A program made the position numbers and the translations under genes. Shown here one piece after another: positions 1-8,204 of a DNA stretch of 46,670 bases (positions are counted from its first letter, which is position 1; each line of letters begins with the position of its first letter). This stretch comes from Polaromonas sp. AER18D-145 (lineage in GTDB: Bacteria; Pseudomonadota; Gammaproteobacteria; Burkholderiales; Burkholderiaceae_C): positions 1 through 46,670 of the forward strand of contig NZ_NBZV01000037.1 in the NCBI RefSeq assembly GCF_002379095.1, read 5' to 3'. The notes under the pieces are model-generated. The model did no database searches and was not told where the DNA came from. It saw only the letters and a program-made list of their open reading frames with translations.

Positions 1-40
1 ACAGTACGGGGGTGGCGGCGGGGCTGGAAGCTTGCGACAT
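1..40 (-). CDS. 5' end of a leftward gene, product unknown (partial)
   Basis: On the minus strand an ATG at 40-38 is preceded at good spacing by an AGGAG ribosome binding site (about 47-51). It opens a frame reading MSQASSPAATPVL until the window ends, thirteen codons in all. This is too short to assign a family. The inverted repeat at 119-139 lies about 80 bp upstream of this start and could be its operator. The call rests only on the start codon, the RBS and the open frame. Confidence 0.5.
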   Translation of the reverse strand, partial: MSQASSPAATPVL

Positions 41-118
41 CAAAAACTCCTGGTGGAAGATGAATGCGCAGAGCTTAGGCTGGCCGTGTCCAACTGTCCA
101 AGGCCGGGTTTATGGGTT

Positions 119-139
119 GTTATGCATAAAACGCATAAC
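119..139. promoter_or_regulatory. Inverted repeat, possible operator of the leftward gene at the window edge
   Basis: GTTATGC (119-125) and GCATAAC (133-139) form a perfect 7-bp inverted repeat around a 7-bp AT-rich spacer. The segment also contains the 10-bp palindrome TTATGCATAA (120-129) and a direct repeat of GCATAA. The position fits a dimeric repressor or activator site about 80 bp before the ATG at 40. The regulator is unknown. Confidence 0.4.
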
Positions 140-154
140 CATGGTTTGAGGTTG

Positions 155-180
155 AAAAGCCATGCTCCCGCAGCATGGTC
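155..180 (-). terminator. Hairpin terminator candidate after the MsbA-like gene
   Basis: Read leftward, a perfect 7-bp stem (CCATGCT at 178-172 with AGCATGG at 166-160, loop of 5) is followed by CTTTTC. It lies 35-60 bp after the stop codon of the ABC exporter. The T tract is short, so termination efficiency is uncertain. Confidence 0.45.
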
Positions 181-214
181 CGCCGGCGCCATGCCCCGGG
201 GAAGCGCATGGTTC

Positions 215-1999
215 TCAGGCGTTGAACTGCAGCGCGGCCAGCCGCGCATAAATGCCGCCGCGGCTCACCAGTTCGGCATGGGTGCCTTGCTCCACCAGGC
301 GGCCGTGGTCCAGCACCAGGATGCGGTCGGCCTTCTGCACGGTGGCCAGGCGGTGCGCCACCACCAGCGTGGTGCGGCCCTGCATGGCCGACTCCAGCGC
401 CGCCTGCACCATGCGTTCGCTTTCGGCATCAAGGGCACTGGTGGCTTCGTCCAGCAGCAGCAGCGGCGGGTTCTTGAGCATGGCGCGTGCAATCGCAATA
501 CGCTGGCGCTGCCCGCCCGACAGGCGCACGCCGCGTTCGCCCAGAAAGGTGTCATACGCTTCCGGCAGCGCCATGATGAACTCATGCGCAAAGGCCGCCT
601 GCGCCGCCGCCCGGACTTCGTCGTCACTCGCGCCGGGCTTGCCGTAGCGGATGTTTTCCAGCGCGCTGGTCGAGAAAATCACCGCGTCCTGCGGCACGAT
701 GCCGATGCGCTGGCGCAGGTCGTGCAGCGCCATGTCGGCGGTGCGCACGCCGTCAAGTTCGATGCGTCCCGAGGCCGGGTCGTAAAAACGCAGCAGCAGC
801 TGGAACACCGTGCTTTTGCCGGCGCCGCTGGGCCCCACGATGGCCACGGTTTCGCCGGGCGCCACGCTCAGGGAGAAGTCGCTCAGCGCGGCCTGCGCCG
901 GACGCGACGGGTAGTGGAAGGTCACTGCTTCGAATTTGATAGCGCTTCCTGCCCGTACCACGGGGGGCGGGACCGGATTTGATGGTGAAGTCACGGGGGA
1001 GCGGGTTTCCAGCAGTTCCATCAGCCGTTCGGTGGCGCCGGCGGCGCGCAGCAGGTCGCCATACACCTCGCCCAGCACCGCGGTGGCGCTGGCCAGGATG
1101 ATCACGTACACCACCGTCTGGCCCAGATGGCCCGCCGTGATGTCGCCGCGCATCACCGCCTGCGTGCCCTGGTACAGGCCCCACAGCAGCGCCGCCGAGG
1201 TGGCGATGATGATGAAGGCCACCAGCACCGAGCGCGCCCGGGTGCGGCGGATGGCGGTGTTGAAGGCATTGGTGGTCGATTCGTCAAAACGCGCGGCCTC
1301 GCGCGCTTCGGCAGTGTAACTTTGCACCACGGGAATGGCATTGAGCACCTCGGCCGCAATCGCGCTGGAGTCGGCCACGCGGTCCTGGCTGGCGCGCGAG
1401 AGCTTGCGCACGCGCCGGCCAAACCACGCCGAGGGCGCAACGATCAGCACCAGCCCGCCCAGCACCTGCACCATCAGGTAGGGGTTGGTCACCACCAGCA
1501 TGCCCAGCGCGCCAACGCCCATCACGGCGTTGCGCAGGCCCATGCTGAGCGACGAGCCCACCACTGTCTGCACCAGGGTGGTGTCGCCGGTCAGGCGCGA
1601 GAGCACCTCGCCGGTCTGCGTGGTTTCAAAAAACTCGGGGCTTTGCCGCACCACGTGCGAATACACCGCATTGCGCAGGTCGGCCGTCACGCGCTCGCCG
1701 AGCCAGCTGACCATGTAAAAGCGGCCGGCTGAAAACAGGCCCAGCGCCGCCGCCACCGCAAACAGCTCGAAGAAGTGGGTGCGCAGCGCCATCAGCTGCG
1801 CCCCCTTGTCGCCCGCACCCAGGCCGCCGTCGATCAGGCCGCGCAGCGCCAGCGGAAACACCAGCGTGGCCACCGCCGCCATCACCAGAAAAAAGACGGC
1901 CAGTCCGATGCGGCCGCGGTAGGGGCGCAGGAAGGGTACGAGGCCGGAGAGGGAGCGCGGCGAGCCCTTGGGCGCGTCGGAAGGAGAAGAGGTAGCCAT
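215..1999 (-). CDS. MsbA-like ABC exporter (fused membrane and ATPase domains)
   Basis: A 594-residue half-transporter with an N-terminal exporter membrane domain (about 20-330) and a C-terminal nucleotide-binding domain (about 355-590). The ATPase motifs are intact: Walker A GPSGAGKST (389-397), Q-loop Gln (about 437), signature LSGGQRQR (493-500), Walker B LLLLDEAT (513-520) and the switch His in VVAHRLAT. Proteins of this type homodimerise in the inner membrane and flip lipid A or other amphipaths, but the substrate cannot be read from sequence. The domain linker (about 339-357) is encoded by a copy of the dispersed repeat at 931-983, kept in frame. The start is the ATG at 1999, divergent from the SDR gene. 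MsbA itself or a multidrug-type LmrA/BmrA homologue are both possible. Confidence 0.9.
   Translation of the reverse strand: MATSSPSDAPKGSPRSLSGLVPFLRPYRGRIGLAVFFLVMAAVATLVFPLALRGLIDGGLGAGDKGAQLMALRTHFFELFAVAAALGLFSAGRFYMVSWLGERVTADLRNAVYSHVVRQSPEFFETTQTGEVLSRLTGDTTLVQTVVGSSLSMGLRNAVMGVGALGMLVVTNPYLMVQVLGGLVLIVAPSAWFGRRVRKLSRASQDRVADSSAIAAEVLNAIPVVQSYTAEAREAARFDESTTNAFNTAIRRTRARSVLVAFIIIATSAALLWGLYQGTQAVMRGDITAGHLGQTVVYVIILASATAVLGEVYGDLLRAAGATERLMELLETRSPVTSPSNPVPPPVVRAGSAIKFEAVTFHYPSRPAQAALSDFSLSVAPGETVAIVGPSGAGKSTVFQLLLRFYDPASGRIELDGVRTADMALHDLRQRIGIVPQDAVIFSTSALENIRYGKPGASDDEVRAAAQAAFAHEFIMALPEAYDTFLGERGVRLSGGQRQRIAIARAMLKNPPLLLLDEATSALDAESERMVQAALESAMQGRTTLVVAHRLATVQKADRILVLDHGRLVEQGTHAELVSRGGIYARLAALQFNA
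931..983. repeat. Dispersed repeat family 2, copy inside the ABC exporter gene
   Basis: The segment begins with AATTTGATAGC and ends with GGATTTGAT, matching the ends of the mutL copy (45537-45589) and the core of the intergenic copies at 2959, 7831 and 11095. It lies in frame and encodes about residues 339-357 of the exporter, between the membrane domain and the ATPase domain. It is diverged from the others in the middle. Confidence 0.6.
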
Positions 2000-2193
2000 G
2001 ACGGGAGTTTAGTCGGCACGGCCGGGCCAGCGCAGGCGAGAAAGCCGGATGGCTTTTCCGCGGCTTGTCATAGATCAAGCACGCTGCCGGCGGGCAGCCC
2101 ACAATGGTGTTGCAGCTTCACCGGGCGCAGCGGCCGGGTTGCCAGGCTGCAGGGTGGCGGCACCGGGCCGCGCAACACATAAAGGATAAACAC

Positions 2194-2943
2194 ATGCTGA
2201 AAAACAAGGTAGCCCTGGTCACCGGCGCGTCGTCAGGCATTGGCCGCGCCATTGCGCTGGTCTGGGCGCGCGAGGGCGCCCAGGTGGTGGTGTCGGACAT
2301 CAACGAACAGGCCGGCGAAGAAACCGCCGCACTGGTGCGGGCGCTGGGTGGCGACGCGATGTTTGTGGCGGCCGACGTCGGCAAGCCCCAGGACGGCGAG
2401 GCCCTGGTGGCGCGCACCCTGGCGCTGCACGGCCGGCTCGACATCGCCTGCAACAACGCCGGCATAGGCGGCCCGCAAGCCCCCACGGCCGACTACCCGC
2501 TGGACGGCTGGGCCCAGGTCATCAACATCAACCTGTCGGGCGTGTTCTATGGCATGAAGTACCAGATTGCCGCCATGCTCAAAAACGGCGGTGGCGCCAT
2601 CATCAACGTCGCCTCCATCCTCGGCAACGTCGGTTTTGCAGGCGCCCCCGCCTATACCGCCGCCAAACACGGCGTGGTGGGGCTGACAAAAGCGGCCGCG
2701 CTTGAATACAGCGCACACGGCGTGCGGGTCAACGCCGTGGGTCCCGGCTTCATCCACACCCCCATGATCAGCGGGCTGGAAGAAGACCCCGCCATCAACG
2801 CCATGCTGATCGGCGCCCATCCGATAGGCCGCCTGGGCCGCGCGGAAGAAGTGGCCGAACTGGTGGCCTGGCTGTCCTCGGACAAGGCTTCGTTTGTGAC
2901 CGGGTCCTATTACCCGGTTGACGGCGGCTACCTGGCACGCTGA
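2194..2943 (+). CDS. Short-chain dehydrogenase/reductase (SDR)
   Basis: A 249-residue classical SDR. The nucleotide-binding motif TGASSGIG lies near the N-terminus (about 10-17), followed by the NNAG motif (about 87-90), the catalytic Ser region around INVASILG, and the YTAAK active-site motif (Tyr about 155). These enzymes oxidise or reduce an alcohol/ketone with NAD(P). The segment DGGYLAR at the C-terminus is typical of the FabG/glucose-1-dehydrogenase-like branch. The ATG at 2194 was chosen because AAGGA stands at the right distance and the protein then begins MLKNKVALVTGA, the usual SDR start; an upstream in-frame start would add about 30 residues unlike the family. The substrate is unknown. 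Repeat copy 2959-3012 follows the stop. Confidence 0.9.
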   Translation: MLKNKVALVTGASSGIGRAIALVWAREGAQVVVSDINEQAGEETAALVRALGGDAMFVAADVGKPQDGEALVARTLALHGRLDIACNNAGIGGPQAPTADYPLDGWAQVININLSGVFYGMKYQIAAMLKNGGGAIINVASILGNVGFAGAPAYTAAKHGVVGLTKAAALEYSAHGVRVNAVGPGFIHTPMISGLEEDPAINAMLIGAHPIGRLGRAEEVAELVAWLSSDKASFVTGSYYPVDGGYLAR

Positions 2944-2958
2944 AGCTGGCCGCTTGTT

Positions 2959-3012
2959 GCTATTTATTTGATAGCTGCTCGCGTATGCTTTTAAAGGGCT
3001 GGAGGCCTGAAA
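2959..3012. repeat. Dispersed repeat family 2, intergenic copy
   Basis: About 54 bp lying between the convergent SDR and YihY genes. It starts GCTATTTATTTGATAGCTGC, whose first part can form a GCTAT/ATAGC hairpin, and ends AAAGGGCTGGAGGCCTGAAA. The same head and tail recur at 7831-7884 and 11095-11148, and more diverged inside genes. Confidence 0.8.
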
Positions 3013-3068
3013 GGCTTGCAAGCCCGGTGTGGCACCGGGTTTGCCCTGCGGAAGGCAAGTGGGGCCGG

Positions 3069-3914
3069 CTACGCTCGTGACAGCCGCCTTGCCGGTTGCG
3101 CCCCGGCGCCCGGCAGGTTGGCGCTGACCAGTGCTGCGGCCAGCGTGACGAGCCAGGAGTAATACACCCACACCAGGAAAGCCAGCAAAGGCGCGAAGGC
3201 GCCGTAGATCGTGCGGTACGTGGGCACGTTGGCGAGGTAAATCGCGAAGCCGTGTTTGCCCACTTCAAACGCGATGCCGGCGAGCAGGCCGCCCGCGATC
3301 GCATCGCGCCACCGAACCACGGTGTGCGGCACGAAGCGGAACAGGCAGGCGAAACCGGCGACGCTCAGAACCACGGGCCCCAGGTTCAGGGCATGCGGCA
3401 GCCAGGCCGGTCGCGTGCCCACCAGTCCGCTGGAGGCCGCCAGAAGATAGGACGCGGCCCACAAGCTCGCGCCGATGATCACCGGACCGGTGAGCAGCAT
3501 GGCAACGTACAGGGCCAGCCGGCGCAGCACCGTGCGCGGTTTCTTCACCCGCCAGATCCGGTTGAGCGTGTTCTCCACGCTCAGGAGCAGGCCCAAGGCC
3601 GACACCAGCAGGACCGCAAAGCCCACCTGCGTGAGCCCGCTGGCGTTGCCCGCGAACTGCGCCAGGTGCTTGAGCACCGTCCTGGCGATGTCGGCCGGCA
3701 GCAGGCCGCGCAGCAGGTGCTCGCGAATCGCTTCCCCGGCTGCGCGCAGGGCCGGGGTCTGCGCGAACAGGGCAAAACTCACCGCCAGCAGCGGCACCAT
3801 GGACACCACCATCGTGAAGGTGAGGCCGCCCGCCGCCTGGGCGAGGCGTTCTTCCCGGCCGCGCCGGAAGATGCGGCTGATGAGGTTGCCTTGGTTTCGG
3901 CTTGCAGTGGTCAT
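3069..3914 (-). CDS. YihY/BrkB family inner-membrane protein
   Basis: 281 residues with about six hydrophobic segments and the family pattern: an N-terminal amphipathic stretch with LTFTMVVSMVPLLAV, a central QVGFAVLLVSALGLLLSVE region preceding NRIWRV, and a C-terminal YRTIYGAFAPLLAFLVWVYYSW segment, written here only in part. The family was once called ribonuclease BN, which is now known to be a misassignment, and it is also called virulence factor BrkB. Its molecular role is unsettled. The ATG at 3914 begins MTTASRNQGN. The gene is convergent with the SDR gene and divergent from the ArsR-rhodanese operon, with about 190 bp between the starts. Confidence 0.88.
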   Translation of the reverse strand: MTTASRNQGNLISRIFRRGREERLAQAAGGLTFTMVVSMVPLLAVSFALFAQTPALRAAGEAIREHLLRGLLPADIARTVLKHLAQFAGNASGLTQVGFAVLLVSALGLLLSVENTLNRIWRVKKPRTVLRRLALYVAMLLTGPVIIGASLWAASYLLAASSGLVGTRPAWLPHALNLGPVVLSVAGFACLFRFVPHTVVRWRDAIAGGLLAGIAFEVGKHGFAIYLANVPTYRTIYGAFAPLLAFLVWVYYSWLVTLAAALVSANLPGAGAQPARRLSRA

Positions 3915-4073
3915 GGCAGCAATATAGCCACGTCCTTCCCGTTTGGACCCGGCGTGTGGGGAAATGTGGAAGTTGGCACGCTGAAACGCGGCATCCGCAC
4001 GACAAAGTCCAGCCGGCGATGATGAATGCTCCGCCGGGCCCGCATCTCCCTCCCGCGATTCTGTCTCTGGAGG

Positions 4074-4103
4074 TTGACAAACAATCTAACAAACGTTAGA
4101 TTG
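4074..4103 (+). promoter_or_regulatory. Promoter and autoregulatory operator of the ArsR-rhodanese operon
   Basis: A consensus -35 TTGACA (4074-4079) is followed after 17 bp by the -10-like TAGATT (4097-4102). A perfect 9-bp inverted repeat, CAATCTAAC (4082-4090) and GTTAGATTG (4095-4103) with a 4-bp spacer, covers the promoter spacer and the -10. ArsR-family repressors typically bind such sites and block RNA polymerase. The expected transcription start falls about on the ATG at 4109, and no Shine-Dalgarno sequence precedes that ATG, so the first gene may be translated from a leaderless mRNA. Confidence 0.8.
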
Positions 4104-4108
4104 ATAGC

Positions 4109-4768
4109 ATGAGACAAATCAAGGACCATCTTTACGAGCAGGTCGCCCGCATCGGCAAGGCCGTCGCCAGCCCCAAGCGCCTGGAGCTGATCGAGTTGCT
4201 TTGCCAGGGCGAGAAGACCGTCGAAGTGCTCGCGGCACAGGCGGAAATCAGCGTCAAGCTAGCCAGCGCCCACCTGAAACAGTTGCGCATGGCGCGACTC
4301 GTCGATACGCGCAAGGAAGGCAAGTACGTCCTGTACCGCCTGGCCAGCACCAGCGTGGCCGACCTCTGGGTGAACCTGCGCGCCGAAGCCGAGGAACGGC
4401 TGGTCGAGTTGCAGGTCGCATTGGCCTCCATCGTCGAGCACGGCGATGAACTCGAGGGCATCGACCGGGCGGCCATCCTGAAGAAAGCCAAGGCCGGTGA
4501 GGTCCTGGTTCTGGACGTGCGGCCGGAAGAGGAATTCGCCAGCGCCCATTTGCCCCACGCCCGCTCGCTGCCCGTGGACGAGCTCAGGAAGCGGCTGAAA
4601 GAGCTTCCCAAGGATGTTCCCGTCGTCGCCTACTGCCGCGGCCCGTTTTGCCTGATGGCCAGAGACGCCGTCGAGTTGCTGCGCAGACAGGGTTACCGCG
4701 CCTTTCACCTGACCGACGGCGTGGCCGAATGGCGCGCCCGTGGCCTGCCCCTCGAACAGACAACGTAA
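4109..4768 (+). CDS. ArsR-family repressor fused to a rhodanese domain
   Basis: 219 residues. The N-terminal half (about 10-95) is an ArsR-type winged helix with SPKRLELIELLCQG, the recognition-helix region ISVKLASAHLKQLR and the wing RKEGKYVLYRL. The C-terminal half (about 115-215) is a rhodanese domain with VLDVRPEEEF and an active-site loop YCRGPFC, whose Cys can carry a persulfide. The known family idea is that the rhodanese Cys senses or relays sulfane sulfur to control DNA binding; that this protein does so is inference. It is the first gene of a five-gene run (DsrE, metallohydrolase, MFS, rhodanese) and has an operator overlapping its own promoter. Translation is probably leaderless. 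Confidence 0.88.
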   Translation: MRQIKDHLYEQVARIGKAVASPKRLELIELLCQGEKTVEVLAAQAEISVKLASAHLKQLRMARLVDTRKEGKYVLYRLASTSVADLWVNLRAEAEERLVELQVALASIVEHGDELEGIDRAAILKKAKAGEVLVLDVRPEEEFASAHLPHARSLPVDELRKRLKELPKDVPVVAYCRGPFCLMARDAVELLRRQGYRAFHLTDGVAEWRARGLPLEQTT

Positions 4769-4777
4769 GGCTTCGAC

Positions 4778-5128
4778 ATGAACACACTGCTCATCCTGAA
4801 CGACGCTCCCTACGGCAGTGAGCGCACGTACAACGGGGCGCGCCTGGCCGGTGCGCTGGCCAGGCAGCCGGGCAACGAGGTCCGGGTTTTTCTGATTGGT
4901 GACGCCGCGGCCGCCGCGCACCGCCTCCAGAAGGTGCCAACCGGCTTTTACAACCTTGAAGTGATGCTCGGTTCGGTGGTGAGTCACGCGGGTGTTATCG
5001 GCGCCTGCGGCACCTGCATGGATGCACGCGGCATCAGCGTCGAAGACCTCATCCCGGGCGCGCACCGCAGTACCCTGGACGAGCTCACCCAGTGGACGGC
5101 CTGGGCCGACAAGGTCCTGGTGTTCTGA
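4778..5128 (+). CDS. DsrE-family sulfur-relay-like protein
   Basis: 116 residues of DsrE/DsrF-like fold: MNTLLILNDAPYG at the start and VRVFLIGDAAAAA in the middle. The motif GACGTCMDARGIS (about 74-86) places two cysteines, either of which could carry a persulfide. DsrE-type proteins pass sulfur between carriers. The gene starts 9 bp after the regulator stop with AAGG upstream, so it is co-transcribed with it. Its place beside a rhodanese regulator and an ETHE1-like enzyme supports a role in sulfane-sulfur handling; partner and direction of transfer are not visible. Confidence 0.85.
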   Translation: MNTLLILNDAPYGSERTYNGARLAGALARQPGNEVRVFLIGDAAAAAHRLQKVPTGFYNLEVMLGSVVSHAGVIGACGTCMDARGISVEDLIPGAHRSTLDELTQWTAWADKVLVF

Positions 5129-5142
5129 TTCAGGAGACAAAC

Positions 5143-5898
5143 ATGTTCTTCAAACAACGACCGGCGGAGAACGCCACTCTGTCCTATTTTTTCGGCTGCG
5201 CGGGCCTGGCAAAAGCCGTGGCCGTTGACGTGGTCGCCGGCGACGAGGACTGGTTCCTGGCCGAGGCCCAGAAGGCGGGCGTGAGGATTGCCCACGTCAT
5301 CGACACCCATGTGCATGCCGACCACTACTCGGGTGGCCCGGCACTCGCCAGGCGGGCCGGTGCGCCGTATTATCTGCACGAGAGCAACCAGGGACGGGTC
5401 TTGTTCGAATTCGCGCCCGTCACGGACGGCCAGCGGCTCGAGGCTGGCAACGTGGTGGTTGACGTGCTGCACACGCCCGGGCACACACCAGACAGCATCT
5501 GCCTGCTGGTGCGCGACCTGCGCCGGGGCGATGAGCCCTGGTTCGTCATCACCGGCGACACCCTGTTTGTTGGCGCGGTAGGGCGCCCCGACCTGGCGGG
5601 CCGCGAACGGGAGATGGCGGGCCAGCTGCACGATACCTTGCATGGCAAGCTGCTGAACCTGCCCGCCGGCCTCGAAATCTATCCCGGCCACCAGGCCGGC
5701 AGCGCCTGCGGTGCGGGCCTGTCCGGCAAACCCGCATCGACCCTCGGTTTCGAGAAACGTTTCAACCCCATGCTCGCCATGTCACGCGAGGACTTTGTCG
5801 ATGCGCTCACGGCAGAAATTCCGCCACAGCCGCAGGACATGGCCCGCATCGTGGCGGCCAACCTGCGTGGAACGGCGCCGGAGCCGGCGCACGCCTGA
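5143..5898 (+). CDS. ETHE1-like metallo-beta-lactamase-fold hydrolase, probable persulfide dioxygenase
   Basis: 251 residues of the metallo-beta-lactamase fold. The metal motif HVHADH (about 54-59) is followed by SGGPALARR. GHTPDS (about 112-117), TGDTLFVGAVGRPDL (about 137-151) and the late YPGHQ (about 178-182) supply further ligands in the ETHE1/Blh pattern. ETHE1-type enzymes oxidise glutathione persulfide to sulfite using mononuclear iron, though some relatives are glyoxalase II-like. The ATG at 5143 has AGGAG at 5132-5136 and is 15 bp after the DsrE stop. Context (rhodanese regulator, DsrE, exported rhodanese) favours persulfide chemistry over glyoxalase activity. Confidence 0.85.
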   Translation: MFFKQRPAENATLSYFFGCAGLAKAVAVDVVAGDEDWFLAEAQKAGVRIAHVIDTHVHADHYSGGPALARRAGAPYYLHESNQGRVLFEFAPVTDGQRLEAGNVVVDVLHTPGHTPDSICLLVRDLRRGDEPWFVITGDTLFVGAVGRPDLAGREREMAGQLHDTLHGKLLNLPAGLEIYPGHQAGSACGAGLSGKPASTLGFEKRFNPMLAMSREDFVDALTAEIPPQPQDMARIVAANLRGTAPEPAHA

Positions 5899-5903
5899 GC
5901 TGT

Positions 5904-7190
5904 ATGCAGATGGAATACGGCATCCGCGCCAATCTCCGCCAGGTCCTGCAGCAACTGCTGCAGGTGCTGCTCGTCGGCATGACCATCGGGATGATGCGCA
6001 ACGTGGTTCCGGCGCTGGCCGAAACCGAGTTCGGCGTGCCGCGCGGCTCCTTCATGCTGCTGGCGGCCTTCGTCGTCGCCTTCGGTTTCGTCAAGGGCGC
6101 GATGAACTTCGCCGCCGGTCGCCTGGCTGAACGCATGGGCCGCCGGCGCGTGCTGTTGCTGGGCTGGCTGGTGGCGCTGCCGATTCCGCTGATCGTCTAC
6201 TTCGCCACGTCGTGGAGCTGGATTGTCCTGGCAACCATCCTGCTGGGCATCAACCAGGGGCTGACCTGGTCGATGACACAGACGGCCAAGCTCGACATCA
6301 CGCGGGCCGACCAGCGCGGACTGGTCATCGGACTCAACGAGTTTGCGGGTTATGTGGGTGTCGCCATCGCCGGTGTGGTGACGGGTTATGCCGCCTCGCT
6401 GCTGGGCCCGCGTGAAGGCTTGTTGTGGTTTGGTGCGGCCGTCATCGGTCTGGCCACACTGCTGGCCTGGCTGGGCGTGAAGGAGACGCTGCCCTGGGCG
6501 CATGCCGAGGTCAAGCGCCACGCTGCGGCCCCTGCGGCGCATGCCTTGCGACCGCGCTACCCGACGGGCATCAGCGAGCGGCCGACCACGCGGGAAATGT
6601 TTGCCCTCATGAGCTGGGGTGACCGCCGCATGGCCGCGCTGTGCCAGGCGGGCATGGTCGAGAAGTTCGTCGATGCGCTGGTCTGGGCCTTCTGGCCGGT
6701 GTATCTGCACCAGCAAGGCGTGAGCTTGCCCGGCATCGGCTGGATCGTGGGTGTTTACGGTTTCACCTGGGGTGGGGCGCAGTTCTTCACCGGGCGCTTG
6801 TCCGACCGCGTTGGCCGGCACCGCCTGAACGTCTGGGGCATGTGGCTGTGCGGCGCCGGTGTCGCGCTGTTGCCGATGGGCCATGGCTCGGCCTGGTGGA
6901 GCGCCTCGGCCGCCATCGCCGGTCTGGGCATGGCCATGCTGTACCCCAACCTCAGCGCGGCGGTGGCCGACATCGCCCACCCCAACTGGCGTGCGTCGGC
7001 CATCGGCATCTATCGCTTCTGGCGCGACCTGGGTTACGGCATTGGCGCCCTGGGCCTGGGTGCGGCCGCAGCCCTGGGCGGACGCATCGAGACCGCCTTC
7101 TGGTTCGTCGCCGTGGCGATGCTGCTGTCCGGTGCTGTGCTCCATCACTGGGGTGAAGAAACCCACCCCCGGCTCAGCCCCGCGCACTGA
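5904..7190 (+). CDS. MFS transporter in the sulfur operon
   Basis: 428 residues with about twelve hydrophobic segments in the major facilitator pattern, including the loop 2-3 region GRLAERMGRRRVLLLGW (about 71-87) and its second-half counterpart GRLSDRVGRHRLNVWG. It begins five bases after the metallohydrolase stop, so it belongs to the same operon. The substrate cannot be read; from the neighbours it may export or import a sulfur compound such as sulfite, thiosulfate or an organosulfur compound, which is inference only. A second ATG two codons downstream (5910) is also possible. Confidence 0.85.
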   Translation: MQMEYGIRANLRQVLQQLLQVLLVGMTIGMMRNVVPALAETEFGVPRGSFMLLAAFVVAFGFVKGAMNFAAGRLAERMGRRRVLLLGWLVALPIPLIVYFATSWSWIVLATILLGINQGLTWSMTQTAKLDITRADQRGLVIGLNEFAGYVGVAIAGVVTGYAASLLGPREGLLWFGAAVIGLATLLAWLGVKETLPWAHAEVKRHAAAPAAHALRPRYPTGISERPTTREMFALMSWGDRRMAALCQAGMVEKFVDALVWAFWPVYLHQQGVSLPGIGWIVGVYGFTWGGAQFFTGRLSDRVGRHRLNVWGMWLCGAGVALLPMGHGSAWWSASAAIAGLGMAMLYPNLSAAVADIAHPNWRASAIGIYRFWRDLGYGIGALGLGAAAALGGRIETAFWFVAVAMLLSGAVLHHWGEETHPRLSPAH

Positions 7191-7240
7191 CGCATTGGCG
7201 CATTGATTTCCCCCAGCTTTTGAAAAACCCGGAGACACCC

Positions 7241-7723
7241 ATGACACTGAAGTTCCTCGCCCTCTGTGCGGGCCGCCTGGCCGCATCCGCTGCCCTGAGC
7301 GTGTTCGCAGTGCTGCCGTTCGTCGCGCATGCCCAGCTCGACAAGGCCGCCACCGAAGCGCTCGAGACCTACTTCGAATTTTCCGACTACAACAGCGGCA
7401 CCATCGCCGCCGAACAGATTCCGGCCGAGGACTACAAGAAGTTCTACGTTCTGGACGTGCGCGACGCGGGGCAGTTCGCGAAAGAGCACATTCCGGGGGC
7501 AAGCAACATCGAATGGCGCAAGGTCTTTGCCGAGCGCGCCAAGCTGCCCAAGGACAAGACCATTCTGGCGTACTGCAACACCGGTTCGTTTTCAAGCCAG
7601 GTGGCGATGGCACTGCGAATGGCCGGCTACGAAAACGTGCGCATCCTGCATGGCGGTTATGGCGAGTGGAAAGCCCGCGGCGGGGTGGATGCCCATGCCC
7701 GCGCCAGCAAAGACCGCAAGTGA
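7241..7723 (+). CDS. Exported single-domain rhodanese
   Basis: 160 residues. A Sec-type signal peptide covers about residues 1-31 (hydrophobic core, ending AHA before QLDK). The mature part is one rhodanese domain with YVLDVRDAGQFAKEHIPGA and the active-site loop YCNTGSFSS, whose Cys is the expected sulfur-carrying residue. The ATG at 7241 was chosen because GGAG stands just before it and the signal peptide starts there; an upstream TTG adds seven residues with no RBS. It is the last gene of the sulfur operon, 50 bp after the MFS stop. It probably acts in the periplasm as a thiosulfate or persulfide sulfurtransferase. Confidence 0.87.
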   Translation: MTLKFLALCAGRLAASAALSVFAVLPFVAHAQLDKAATEALETYFEFSDYNSGTIAAEQIPAEDYKKFYVLDVRDAGQFAKEHIPGASNIEWRKVFAERAKLPKDKTILAYCNTGSFSSQVAMALRMAGYENVRILHGGYGEWKARGGVDAHARASKDRK

Positions 7724-7830
7724 ATCCGCCCACCTGGAGCGCTTCCAGCCAATTCCCGCGACCCTGAAGCCCAACGCCGCCACAGAGCCCGTCAGCCCAA
7801 GCTGCCGGCGCTTGACGGGGGTGCCAGAAT

Positions 7831-7884
7831 GCTATGCATTTGATAGCTACTTGCGCAGGTACAACAAGGGCTGAAGGCATAAAA
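7831..7884. repeat. Dispersed repeat family 2, intergenic copy
   Basis: It starts GCTATGCATTTGATAGCTAC, continues TTGCGC and ends AAGGGCTGAAGGCATAAAA. It aligns end to end with the copies at 2959-3012 and 11095-11148 and lies just after the rhodanese gene. Confidence 0.8.
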
Positions 7885-8163
7885 CATGCATGAACTTTGC
7901 CCCGGCGTGATGGTGCGGTGAGGCGGGCCTGCAAAGCCGCGCGCGTTCTGCCGCACGGCACGGCCCGCTTCCCCTACGATAGGGGCTAGTGCAGTGCTGC
8001 ACTCTTTCTGGCACTTAAAACCGCGTCTTTTCGCCCAGGGCGTTGTTGCAAATCCGCGCGATACCTGCGGGTATCGCTGTGGTTTGCGCCTAGCCCTGAG
8101 CAAAAATCCATCGGTTTTAAATATGCCATCAAGAATGCAACACTACACTAGCGGCAAGCGCAC

Positions 8164-8183
8164 CGGCCGCACCGGTGCGGCCG
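8164..8183. promoter_or_regulatory. Perfect 20-bp GC palindrome before eutB
   Basis: CGGCCGCACC followed directly by its reverse complement GGTGCGGCCG. In RNA it could fold as a strong hairpin 20 nt before the eutB ATG; in DNA it could bind a dimer. No function can be assigned from sequence. Confidence 0.45.
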
Positions 8184-8204
8184 CCGCAACCTGGGCCCAC
8201 AGCA

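Larger units (their letters stand above)
7724..8204. other. 481-bp intergenic region before eutB
   Basis: It holds a copy of dispersed repeat family 2 (7831-7884), a small hairpin CGATACC/GGGTATCG near 8069-8086, an AT-richer stretch about 8100-8150 that could contain the eut promoter, and a perfect 20-bp GC palindrome (8164-8183). I see no cobalamin riboswitch, tRNA or convincing small gene. Confidence 0.6.

Noticed and set aside
5679..7961. 760-codon open frame on the minus strand
   Set aside because: Shadow of the MFS and rhodanese genes; Arg/Gln/His-rich with no domain.
7985..8204. Cobalamin riboswitch before eutB
   Set aside because: No B12-box-like sequence or multi-stem fold was recognisable; only two simple hairpins.
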